Notes: generated from the letters alone by a model not told the origin. A DNA stretch of 6,005 nt from an uncultured Collinsella sp. (GCA_902496775.1 CABVCF010000103.1:1-6005), one strand, 5' to 3'. Shown: positions 1 to 5,925, counted from the first letter of the stretch. Program-made: numbers and translations.

Positions 1-70
1 TCGTTTCACGTCACCTTGTCTCAAATGCGGCCCGCTCGCTGTCGTTGCCAAAACATCGGCGCTTCCGTGG
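1..70. other. Non-coding left edge, nothing recognised
   Basis: No gene, RNA or convincing terminator is recognised here. The ade reading frame stays open back to position 16, but that stretch has no ribosome binding site and its low-complexity Arg/Cys-rich translation does not look like part of adenine deaminase, so it is treated as non-coding. A TGCCAA at 46-51 could pair with TTGGCA at 71-76, which would compete with the first hairpin of the adjoining repeat array. Confidence 0.4.
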
Positions 71-156
71 TTGGCACTTGGGGACGTTCCTTTTGTGCCG
101 GCACTTTGGGACACTCCTTGTCATTGGTGCAAAGTAACCTGCCCCCATTGCGCCAA
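71..156 (+). repeat. Hairpin repeat array upstream of ade (copy 1 of the GGGGACGTTC family)
   Basis: This is a chain of hairpins. The first has arms GGCAC (73-77) and GTGCC (95-99) around a 17-base loop containing TGGGGACGTTCCTTTT. The right arm continues as the perfect 10-base palindrome GTGCCGGCAC (95-104), which starts a second unit with loop motif GGGACACTCC. The A of GGGGAC (84) and its counterpart (111) are exactly 27 bases apart. A third hairpin has arms at 124-132 and 148-156 (nine pairs, one G-U); read on the minus strand its loop begins TGGGGGC, so it looks like an inverted relative. Positions 71-120 match 3106-3155 at 40 of 50 bases. A compact cluster of inverted units like this resembles REP/REPIN elements, but no cognate transposase is in the window. 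Confidence 0.75.
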
Positions 157-186
157 GCGGCGTGTGCCGTTAAGCGGAGAGGCGTA

Positions 187-214
187 TTGTTGACCCATCG
201 TTTGGGCATACAAT
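187..214 (+). promoter_or_regulatory. Possible promoter of ade
   Basis: A good -10 match, TACAAT (209-214), lies 16 bases after a poor -35 candidate, TTGTTG (187-192). An alternative -35, TTGACC (190-195), is closer to consensus but only 13 bases from the -10. Transcription would start near 221, just before the terminator-like hairpin and about 60 bases before the ade start codon. The call rests mainly on the -10 box and on position. Confidence 0.35.
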
Positions 215-226
215 GGCTATTGGTTT

Positions 227-262
227 GCTGCGGTGAAGGTCTGTCCGCTCCGCAGCTTTTTT
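227..262 (+). terminator. Terminator-like hairpin in the ade leader
   Basis: GCTGCGG (227-233) pairs perfectly with CCGCAGC (250-256) across a 16-base loop, and six T residues (257-262) follow directly. This is the form of an intrinsic terminator. It ends only eight bases before the AAAGGAG ribosome binding site of ade (271-277). If the promoter candidate at 187-214 is real, the hairpin lies inside the ade leader and would act as an attenuator. Otherwise it ends a transcript entering from the left. A weaker alternative pairing of GCGG (230-233) with CCGC (245-248) would exclude the terminator stem. Confidence 0.6.
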
Positions 263-282
263 CTACGGTTAAAGGAGTATGT

Positions 283-2103
283 ATGTCCGTTGAGGTCATG
301 AGGTCTGTGATCGAGGCCGCCGAGGGGCGCGTGCCCGTCGACACGCTGTTTACCAATGCGCAGATTGTCGACGTGTATGGCCAGCGTGTGGCGCCCGGTA
401 GCGTTGCCGTCAAGGACGGTGTAATCGTCGGCGTGCTCTACGATGGTCGCGACGATGCCGCTGGCACCTACGAGGCAACTGAGGTCATCGACTGCCAGGG
501 TCGCTATCTCACTCCCGGTTTTATTGACGGGCATCTGCATATCGAGTCTTCGAACATCCGTCCCGCCGAGTATGCTCGCATGGCCGCGACGCGCGGTACT
601 ACCACTGCCATTGCCGACAGCCACGAGATTGCCAATGTTGCCGGTCTCGACGGCTTGCGCTTTATGATCGAGGATGGCCGCCGCGCACCCATCTCCATCA
701 AGTACATGATGCCTTCGTGCGTGCCCGCGCTGCCCGACGAGCAGGCCGGTGCCGTTATTTCGGCTGCCGATATGCAGGCGTTTTTTGCCGAGCATCCAGG
801 CGATGTCTTTGGTCTGGGCGAAATGATGAACCTGCCGGGCGTCTTTATGGCCGACCCCGAGACCTGCGCTCGCATCGATGCTGCCAACCAGACGCCGTCC
901 AAGCAGGTTGACGGCCACGCGCCGCTCGTTGCCGGTAAGGACCTCAATGCCTATGCCGCAGCGGGCATTATCGCCGACCACGAGTCGACGATTCCCGAGG
1001 AGGCACTCGACAAGCTATCCCGCGGCATGTATGTGATGCTGCGTGAGGGCACGTGCAGCCACGACCTGGCCAATTTGTCCCCGATGCTGCTGGAGAATCC
1101 TGCCCGCGCCCGCCGCTGCTGCTTTGCGACCGACGATCGCGCTCCCTCCGATGCTCTTTCGACCGGCATGATCGACAATGCCTGCCGCGTGGCTATCGAG
1201 GCCGGTATCGACCCCGTGGTCGCCATCTCTATGGCGTCCCTTTCCACGGCTGAGGCATTTGGCCTGGACCACGGCTGCCGCGACCCGCACGAGCTCCGCG
1301 GCGCGATCGCTCCGGGCAAGCGCGCCGACCTGCTGGTGCTCGATGACCTGACCTTTGCCACGGCCCCGCATCGCGTATATGCCGCCGGTGCTCTGGTGGC
1401 GCAGGATGGCACCTTTGTGGGCGAGATCGCACCCGAGACGGCCGAGGTCGCAGCGCTTGCCGATGAGCTGCGTGCTTCCGTTAAGCTGCCGAAGCTATCG
1501 CTCGACGTGTTTGACTATGCCTTTAAGCCGGGCGAGGCGGTTATCGATGTGATCCCGGGCATGGCTATCACGGGCATGGTCCGTCCCGAGAGCGCCGAGG
1601 ACTTGCGTCGCATTATGCTTATCGAGCGCCATGGCCGCGGCGTGTCGCTGCAGGCCGAGGGCGCCGATGGCGACGGTCCCGCCGGCATGGGGCTCGTCGG
1701 CAAGCATATCGGTCACGGCTGGGTGCGCGGTTTCACCATCACGGGCGGTGCCATTGCCTCCACGATCGGCCACGACTCGCACAACGTGTGCGTGGTGGGC
1801 GACAACGCTGCCGATATGATGACTGCCGTTGAGGCCGTGGGCCAGGGCGGCCACGTGCTGGTGCGCAACGGCGAGGTCGTGGCGCGCATTCCGCTGGCGC
1901 TCGGTGGCCTGATGAGCGAGGGCACGGCCGAGGACGTTGCCGCGCAGCACGATGACTTTATGGTCAAGGCGCGCGCCATGGGTATTGAGCCGCCGCTCGA
2001 CCCCATCATGGGCATTATCTTCCTGCCCTTGCCGGTCATCCCGACGCTCCGCATCCGCCCCGAGGGCATGTTCGACGTTACAACCTTCACCTACGCCGAC
2101 TAG
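283..2103 (+). CDS. ade: Adenine deaminase (EC 3.5.4.2)
   Basis: Hydrolyses adenine to hypoxanthine and ammonia in cytosolic purine salvage. The 606-residue product is close to the usual length of this family (about 580-600). It belongs to the amidohydrolase superfamily: a small N-terminal beta segment, then the metal-dependent barrel with GHLHIESS (83-90, H84 and H86), GLGEMMN (177-183, E180), DGHAP (210-214, H212), ADHE (231-234) and TDDR (283-286). GAIAPGKRADLLVLDDL at 340-356 is the typical return to the N-terminal beta domain. The C-terminal adenine-deaminase domain shows TIGHDSHN (494-501) and ends with LPLPVIPTLRIRPEGMFDV. The ATG at 283 was chosen because AAAGGAG (271-277) lies five bases upstream and the protein aligns from here; upstream in-frame sequence is non-coding in character. 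The TAG stop is part of a repeat element that begins at 2098. The gene appears intact and is probably transcribed alone, behind a terminator-like leader hairpin. Confidence 0.95.
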   Translation: MSVEVMRSVIEAAEGRVPVDTLFTNAQIVDVYGQRVAPGSVAVKDGVIVGVLYDGRDDAAGTYEATEVIDCQGRYLTPGFIDGHLHIESSNIRPAEYARMAATRGTTTAIADSHEIANVAGLDGLRFMIEDGRRAPISIKYMMPSCVPALPDEQAGAVISAADMQAFFAEHPGDVFGLGEMMNLPGVFMADPETCARIDAANQTPSKQVDGHAPLVAGKDLNAYAAAGIIADHESTIPEEALDKLSRGMYVMLREGTCSHDLANLSPMLLENPARARRCCFATDDRAPSDALSTGMIDNACRVAIEAGIDPVVAISMASLSTAEAFGLDHGCRDPHELRGAIAPGKRADLLVLDDLTFATAPHRVYAAGALVAQDGTFVGEIAPETAEVAALADELRASVKLPKLSLDVFDYAFKPGEAVIDVIPGMAITGMVRPESAEDLRRIMLIERHGRGVSLQAEGADGDGPAGMGLVGKHIGHGWVRGFTITGGAIASTIGHDSHNVCVVGDNAADMMTAVEAVGQGGHVLVRNGEVVARIPLALGGLMSEGTAEDVAAQHDDFMVKARAMGIEPPLDPIMGIIFLPLPVIPTLRIRPEGMFDVTTFTYAD

Positions 2104-2147
2104 TCATCGGGGACGTTCTTAAACGACTAGTCATTGGGGACGCTCTT
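2098..2147 (+). repeat. Hairpin repeat overlapping the ade stop codon (copy 2)
   Basis: The palindrome GACTAGTC occurs at 2098-2105 and again at 2125-2132, giving an eight-pair hairpin around a 19-base loop with CGGGGACGTTCTT. A second, incomplete unit follows (TTGGGGACGCTCTT, 2134-2147) without a matching right arm. The two GGGGAC motifs are 27 bases apart (A at 2113 and 2140). The TAG stop of ade (2101-2103) lies inside the left arm. The 47 bases from 2101 match the reverse complement of 3168-3214 at 44 positions. No T-tract follows, so this is not a standard intrinsic terminator. Confidence 0.85.
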
Positions 2148-2210
2148 TGGCGGGCTGCCTGACGCCGCGACCGTAGGGCCTCTGGCATGTGTGAGCTATT
2201 TGCCAGGTCC

Positions 2211-2239
2211 TTGTAACGTTTACGCCCGCGGAGTCTTAT
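2211..2239 (+). promoter_or_regulatory. Weak promoter candidate for the first HAD gene
   Basis: TTGTAA (2211-2216) and TCTTAT (2234-2239) are 17 bases apart and each matches four of six consensus bases. Transcription would start near 2246, inside the left arm of the following hairpin. The rest of the 206-base gap between ade and the HAD gene holds the repeat at 2098-2147 and a small inverted repeat, CTGGCA (2182-2187) with TGCCAG (2201-2206). Nothing else was recognised there. Confidence 0.25.
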
Positions 2240-2241
2240 TT

Positions 2242-2307
2242 GAGCTCCCTTTGGGTACGTTGGAATCGGATACGCGTTCGATTCCAACAAGCCCGAAGGG
2301 AGCTTTT
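2242..2307 (+). promoter_or_regulatory. Long leader hairpin that buries the ribosome binding site of the HAD gene
   Basis: Bases 2243-2256 pair with 2291-2304 (14 pairs, two of them G-U). After a two-by-two internal loop, GTTGGAATCG (2259-2268) pairs perfectly with CGATTCCAAC (2279-2288) around a ten-base loop. The only good ribosome binding site for the next gene, AAGGGAG (2296-2302), is wholly inside the 3' arm, paired with CTCCCTT (2245-2251 region). The stem is followed by TTTTC and the ATG at 2310. It could be a translational switch, a terminator-type attenuator, or the terminator of ade sharing bases with the next gene's ribosome binding site. It lacks conserved T-box or purine-riboswitch motifs. 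Confidence 0.75.
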
Positions 2308-2309
2308 CT

Positions 2310-3104
2310 ATGTTTAAACTGATTGCATCCGATATGGACGGCACACTGCTTGACGAAAACGGCCAGGTGCCTCCCGAGACCTACGAACTGATTCTGGCGC
2401 TACACGAGCATGGTGTGCATTTCGCTGCATCGTCAGGTCGTCGCTACGATCGCCTGTGCGAGTTCTTTGCGCCCGTTCGCGACAAGATGGACTTTGTCGC
2501 CGCTAACGGCGCCCAGGTCTACGCCGACGGTAAGATGGTAGACCGTGAGGTGTATTCCCACCTGGCGATTCGAAGGCTCGCCCAAGCCGTCAGGACGTTT
2601 CCCAATCTACATCTTGCGCTCTTTGACCGAACCAAGTCCTTCCTGCTCGATGACGAATGCAAGTTCGTGCGTGAGGTCGATAAGGACCTTCCCAATGCCG
2701 AGCGCATTTGGGAGCTGCCCGATCCCAGCGTAAATATCATCAAAGCGAGTATCTTTTGCGACGACAGTGCGGTTATGGACAGCGCGTACGTGCTACAGCG
2801 CGAACTTGGTCAGCTCTTTACTTTTGCGCCTTCGGGCAACGCGTGGATCGATGCCATGCAGCCTGGTGTGTCGAAGGCCTCGGGTATCGCGCAGCTCGCG
2901 GAGCATTACGGCATTGGTCGCGACGAGGTCATGGCGTTTGGCGACTCGATGAACGACTACGAGATCATTCGCTTTGTCGGCACGGGCTGCGCGATGGAAA
3001 ACGCGCGCCCCGCGCTCAAGGCGGTGGCCGATCGTGTGGTGGGTTGTAACCGCGACCACGCCGTCCAGCAGGAGCTCCGTCGCGTGCTGGAGAGTCTCTC
3101 CTAA
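2310..3104 (+). CDS. Cof-type HAD-IIB family phosphatase
   Basis: A 264-residue cytosolic hydrolase of the haloacid dehalogenase superfamily, subclass IIB (Cof type), a normal length for the group. The four catalytic motifs are visible: motif I DMDGTL (8-13, nucleophile D8 and acid/base D10), motif II SSGR (41-44), motif III lysine K189 in GVSKASG, and motif IV GDSMND (211-216, D212 and D216). The type-IIB cap domain lies between motifs II and III, about residues 80-185. Relatives dephosphorylate sugar phosphates, flavin or pyridoxal phosphates and similar small molecules; the substrate cannot be read from the sequence. The ATG at 2310 follows AAGGGAG by seven bases, but that site is sequestered in a long hairpin, which suggests controlled translation. 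The TAA stop is three bases from the start of another hairpin repeat. It converges on a second HAD gene of the same subclass. Confidence 0.93.
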   Translation: MFKLIASDMDGTLLDENGQVPPETYELILALHEHGVHFAASSGRRYDRLCEFFAPVRDKMDFVAANGAQVYADGKMVDREVYSHLAIRRLAQAVRTFPNLHLALFDRTKSFLLDDECKFVREVDKDLPNAERIWELPDPSVNIIKASIFCDDSAVMDSAYVLQRELGQLFTFAPSGNAWIDAMQPGVSKASGIAQLAEHYGIGRDEVMAFGDSMNDYEIIRFVGTGCAMENARPALKAVADRVVGCNRDHAVQQELRRVLESLS

Positions 3105-3105
3105 T

Positions 3106-3155
3106 CCGGCAGATGGGGACGTTCCTTTTCTGCCGACAGTGGGGGACAGTCCTTG
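3106..3155 (+). repeat. Hairpin repeat just after the first HAD gene (copy 3)
   Basis: CGGCAG (3107-3112) pairs with CTGCCG (3130-3135) around a 17-base loop with TGGGGACGTTCCTTTT. A second unit follows with GGGGGACAGTCCTTG, its GGGGAC motif 27 bases on (A at 3119 and 3146). Compared with the copy at 71-120, the innermost stem pair is changed on both sides (C-G there, G-C here), so pairing is kept. The element starts within three bases of the HAD stop codon, in the same orientation as the gene. Confidence 0.8.
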
Positions 3156-3167
3156 CGGCTTTTTGCG

Positions 3168-3217
3168 AAGAGTGTCCCCAGTGACTAGTCGTTTAAGAAC
3201 GTCCCCAATGACTAGGC
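3168..3217 (-). repeat. Hairpin repeat overlapping the stop codon of the second HAD gene (copy 4)
   Basis: Read on the minus strand this copy runs from the HAD stop codon (3214-3212) through TAGTCATTGGGGACGTTC to GACTAGTC (3190-3183) and a second GGGGACACTCTT unit. It matches the copy at 2101-2147 at 44 of 47 bases. The GGGGAC motifs are again 27 bases apart (3202 and 3175). With copy 3 it forms an inverted pair filling the convergent gap. GGGGACA (3142-3148) of copy 3 can pair with TGTCCCC (3173-3179) of this copy, so the pair could fold as one larger structure and serve transcripts from both sides. Confidence 0.85.
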
Positions 3218-4054
3218 GAGGGCGTCCATGATGGTGCGGGCGACGCCGTCGTGGTCGTTGTCGTATTCGGTGATGGCGTCGGCGGCCTCGCGATCTTCGG
3301 GCTCGGCGTTGATCATGGCCATGCCATGGCCCGCTGCCTGCAGCATGGGGATGTCGTTGATGTTGTCACCGAACGCCCAGGCGTCGGCGAGACGCTCGCC
3401 CAGGTGCTCGCATAGCCACGTGAGGGCCGTTCCCTTGGTGGCGCCCTCGCCCATGACCTCGATATTCATGGCGTACGAACGCGTGACCTCAATGCCTCCG
3501 AGCGTGTCGAGCGCTGCCGCGATGGCGTCGCGATCGGCCGGGTCGTGCCAGTACATGGCGATGCGTTCGAGCGTCTCGACCTCGTCGATCTTGCTGTCGA
3601 TATCCATGTCGATCGGTGTTCGTGTGCGCTTGAGCGAAGCTGCGATGTGGGGGTCGCCGCCGCAGAACTCATCCAGGCGCGTGTAGAGCGAGCGGGGGAG
3701 GAAGCACTGCCCGTCCGCGAAGATATCGAAGGTCACATCGTGGCCGGCGGCGATGCGGCGGATGCGATGGGCAATGCCGCAATCGAGCGGTCGGCTCAAG
3801 ATGCGCGTGGCGCGCGAGGCGTCGGTGGGCACATCGTCGTCGAGCTGCCAGACGCTGGCGCCATTGGCGCAGACGGCATAGTGCACGGCGGGATGGGCGA
3901 GGATGGGCTCAAAGATGCCCGACAGCGGACGTCCCGTGCAGGGCACAAATTCAATCCCGCGTCGAGCGAGCTCGTCGAGCATCGCCCAGGTGGCATCGCT
4001 CATCTGCTTATCGCTCGTCAACAGCGTTCCATCCATATCGGAAAACACAATCAT
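3212..4054 (-). CDS. HAD-IIB family hydrolase (Cof-like)
   Basis: A 280-residue cytosolic HAD phosphatase of subclass IIB. Motif I is DMDGTL (6-11, D6 and D8), motif II is CTGR (39-42, T40), motif III is K207 in EGATKGTAL, and motif IV is GDNIND (229-234, D230 and D234). The cap domain spans roughly residues 80-200 and contains the segment PIDMDIDSKIDEVE. The substrate is unknown; sugar phosphates are typical for the family. The start at 4054 has AAAGGG nine bases upstream (4064-4069). The gene lies 87 bases downstream of citrate synthase on the same strand, but a strong terminator separates them, so it is either expressed by read-through or from a weak promoter ahead of that hairpin (TATAGA at 4129-4124 is a possible -10). 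Its TAG stop is supplied by a repeat element. It is not closely similar to the convergent HAD protein beyond the family motifs. Confidence 0.93.
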   Translation of the reverse strand: MIVFSDMDGTLLTSDKQMSDATWAMLDELARRGIEFVPCTGRPLSGIFEPILAHPAVHYAVCANGASVWQLDDDVPTDASRATRILSRPLDCGIAHRIRRIAAGHDVTFDIFADGQCFLPRSLYTRLDEFCGGDPHIAASLKRTRTPIDMDIDSKIDEVETLERIAMYWHDPADRDAIAAALDTLGGIEVTRSYAMNIEVMGEGATKGTALTWLCEHLGERLADAWAFGDNINDIPMLQAAGHGMAMINAEPEDREAADAITEYDNDHDGVARTIMDALA

Positions 4055-4079
4055 TTGATGCAGCCCTTTCTGCTGGCAT

Positions 4080-4118
4080 AAAAAGCGTGGCCGAGGGCGG
4101 TGATGCCCTGGCCACGCT
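4080..4118 (-). terminator. Intrinsic terminator after citrate synthase
   Basis: On the minus strand AGCGTGGCC (4118-4110) pairs with GGCCACGCT (4092-4084). An inner AGGGC/GCCCT stem follows after a one-base bulge, around a six-base loop, and TTTT (4083-4080) comes after the outer stem. This 14-pair GC-rich hairpin with a T-run is a convincing terminator. It starts about 24 bases past the citrate synthase stop and ends only ten bases before the ribosome binding site of the downstream HAD gene, so it may also tune that gene's expression. Confidence 0.85.
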
Positions 4119-4141
4119 CGGGTTCTATAACGGTCCGCGTC

Positions 4142-5560
4142 CTAGCGGTCGGCGAGTGGCTTGTACTTCAGCGGCTCGATAACCGGGCGGTAGGCGGGGC
4201 GAATAATACGGTGCGCGCAGAAGAGCTCTTCCATGCGGTGTGCCGACCAGCCGGCCATGCGGGCGACGGCGAAAAGCGGCGTAAAAAGCGTCTCGGGCAC
4301 GCCGAGCATCTTGTAGATAAAGCCTGTGTACAGGTCGATGTTGGCGCAGATAGGCTTGGTCATGCCGTGGTCGCGCATCACCTGCGGTGCCAGGCGCTCG
4401 ATGCGCTCGATGAGTGCGAACTCTTCGCCCAAGTCCTTCTTGGCTGCCAGTGAGCGCGCGTAACGGCGGCAGACCTCGGCGCGCGGGTCGCTGAGCGTAT
4501 AGACGGCGTGGCCCATGCCGTAGATGAGGCCCGTGCCGTCGAAGGCCTGCTTGTCGAGGATCTTGCCCAGGTAGGCCGCGACCTCGTCCTCGTCCTCCCA
4601 GTTGGAGACATGCGCGCGGATGTCCTCGTGCATAGACACGACCTTGGCATTGGCGCCGCCGTGGCGCGGGCCCTTGAGCGAGCCGATAGCCGCGGCGTAG
4701 GCGGAATACGGGTCGGTGGCCGAAGACGACAGCACGCGGCAAGCGAAGGTGGAGTTGTTGCCGCCGCCGTGCTCGGCATGCAGCATGAGCATAACGTCGA
4801 GCAGCATCGCCTCATCGCGGGTGAACGCCATGCCGCCGCGCAGGACCTGTAGGATGGTCTCGGCGGTGGAGAGACCGGGCGTGGGGTGCGGCACGTGAAC
4901 CTCGGAGCCGCGAAGCTTGGCGACCGAGGCCATGTGTGCGAAGGCGGCAATGCGCGGGAGACGTGCGAGCATGGAAATGGCGACGTCGATTTCGTGCTCG
5001 GGCGTGATCACGTCTGGTTCGGCATCGAAGGCGTAGAGCAGCAGTACGGCGCGCTGGAGCACGTTCATGATGCTCGACGACACCGTGGTCATAGGGAACT
5101 CTTTAACGTACTCGTCGCTCAGATGTCTAAAGGCACCTAGGCGCTCGCAGAAGCCGTCGAGCTCTTCCTTGTTGGGCAGCGAACCCGTGATAAGCAGATA
5201 GGCGACTTCTTCGTAGCCGTAGCGATTCTCGGCCTGGGCATTGTTGACCAGATCCTCGATGCTGTAGCCGCGAAGCGTGAGCTTGCCCTGATCGGGCACG
5301 ACCTTTCCGTCGACCTTGTTGTAGCCGTGCACATCCGAGATACGAGTGAGGCCCGCGACCACGCCCGAGCCGTCGGCATTGCGCAGGCCGCGCTTGACAT
5401 TGTGCTCGACAAACAGGTCCTCGTCGTACGGGGCGGTCGGCAGGCCGTGGTAGAGGCTTTCGCTCTCAGACGAAATCTGGCGGCTTGCTTCGTAATCCAG
5501 AACCAGTCGGCTCAAGTGGTCATCGAAGCGGTAATAGATTTTCTTGGCGTCGTAGGCCAT
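4142..5560 (-). CDS. gltA: Citrate synthase
   Basis: Condenses acetyl-CoA with oxaloacetate to citrate in the cytosol, the entry to the oxidative TCA branch and to 2-oxoglutarate and glutamate. The 472-residue product has the all-alpha citrate synthase fold motifs: substrate histidine H264 in LHAEHGGGNNST, H300 in GPRHGGAN, H351 in GMGHAVY, catalytic aspartate D409 in NIDLYTGF, and the arginine-bearing VARMAGWSAHR (432-442). It is longer than the 370-430 residues of many bacterial enzymes because of an N-terminal extension of roughly 50-70 residues, as in the longer citrate synthases of some anaerobes. A 2-methylcitrate synthase activity cannot be excluded from sequence alone. AGGAG (5566-5570) lies five bases before the ATG, which fixes the start. 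The ACT-domain gene is 77 bases upstream on the same strand with no terminator seen in the gap, so the two are probably co-transcribed. A strong terminator follows. Confidence 0.95.
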   Translation of the reverse strand: MAYDAKKIYYRFDDHLSRLVLDYEASRQISSESESLYHGLPTAPYDEDLFVEHNVKRGLRNADGSGVVAGLTRISDVHGYNKVDGKVVPDQGKLTLRGYSIEDLVNNAQAENRYGYEEVAYLLITGSLPNKEELDGFCERLGAFRHLSDEYVKEFPMTTVSSSIMNVLQRAVLLLYAFDAEPDVITPEHEIDVAISMLARLPRIAAFAHMASVAKLRGSEVHVPHPTPGLSTAETILQVLRGGMAFTRDEAMLLDVMLMLHAEHGGGNNSTFACRVLSSSATDPYSAYAAAIGSLKGPRHGGANAKVVSMHEDIRAHVSNWEDEDEVAAYLGKILDKQAFDGTGLIYGMGHAVYTLSDPRAEVCRRYARSLAAKKDLGEEFALIERIERLAPQVMRDHGMTKPICANIDLYTGFIYKMLGVPETLFTPLFAVARMAGWSAHRMEELFCAHRIIRPAYRPVIEPLKYKPLADR

Positions 5561-5637
5561 GCGCGCTCCTCTCCGGGCCGCATCGGGGTGGCTTGCATGG
5601 GCATGCGCGTGTCAGGCAATCCCCGGCGGCTTGTTCG

Positions 5638-5925
5638 CTACAGGCGGTACATAAAGTTAAAGACGTCCTCGCGCTGGATGGACACGTTGACGCCCGAAAG
5701 CTCGCCAGCCTCGGCTAGCGCCTTCTGCAGCTCGGCGAAGTCGAGCTTGGACTCGGCGGTGTCGGCCAGCATGGTCATGGTAAAGATGTCCTCGATAATG
5801 GACTGCGTAATGTCGCGGATGTCGACGTTGGCCTCGCCCAGAACACGGGTGACGCCGGCGACGATACCGGGGCGGTTCTTGCCAAGGACGGTGATGACGA
5901 TACGGGAGGACGAGATCTCGGCCAT
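5638..5925 (-). CDS. Small ACT-domain protein (UPF0237 type)
   Basis: A 95-residue single-domain protein, full length for this family. The ACT beta-alpha-beta-beta-alpha-beta pattern is clear: first strand RIVITVLG (8-15), the ligand-loop motif GKNRPGIVA (15-23), helix to residue 32, then NVDIRDITQSI (33-43) and the conserved C-terminal IQREDVFNFMYRL (83-95). ACT domains bind amino acids and act as regulatory sensors, often as dimers; the ligand is not known here. Elsewhere this family is commonly followed by a UPF0210/DUF711 (PFL-like) gene; here the next gene is citrate synthase. AAAGGG (5932-5937) lies six bases before the ATG. The upstream region has a -10-like TACAAT inside an inverted repeat. 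The protein has no DNA-binding or catalytic domain of its own, so a role as a sensor subunit is inferred. Confidence 0.9.
   Translation of the reverse strand: MAEISSSRIVITVLGKNRPGIVAGVTRVLGEANVDIRDITQSIIEDIFTMTMLADTAESKLDFAELQKALAEAGELSGVNVSIQREDVFNFMYRL

Noticed and set aside
71..156. CRISPR array
   Set aside because: The 27-base period involves only two imperfect units per locus, the units themselves form hairpins, and there are no variable spacers or cas genes.
195..216. Palindromic operator CCAT...ATGG over the ade -10
   Set aside because: Only four bases match per arm, which is expected by chance.
195..262. Purine riboswitch before ade
   Set aside because: The conserved purine aptamer core and its three-helix junction are not seen, and the leader before the terminator-like hairpin is too short.
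16..282. N-terminal extension of adenine deaminase
   Set aside because: The frame is open but the translation looks like non-coding sequence, it crosses the repeat array and terminator hairpin, and the ATG at 283 has an excellent ribosome binding site and yields the normal family length.
217..981. Long open frame antisense to ade (254 residues)
   Set aside because: It mirrors the strongly supported ade gene in GC-rich DNA, has no recognisable domain and no ribosome binding site; the same applies to the frames at 3545-4081, 4125-4742 and 5327-5944 opposite or overlapping other genes.
2273..2290. tRNA T-arm or T-box remnant (GTTCGATTCC)
   Set aside because: The bases resemble a T-loop, but the flanks do not form a T-stem, there is no cloverleaf, and no T-box antiterminator motif is present; the bases are explained by the long hairpin.
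2134..2322. Small plus-strand frame between ade and the HAD gene
   Set aside because: It runs through a repeat and the long leader hairpin, lacks a ribosome binding site and overlaps the real HAD start in another frame.
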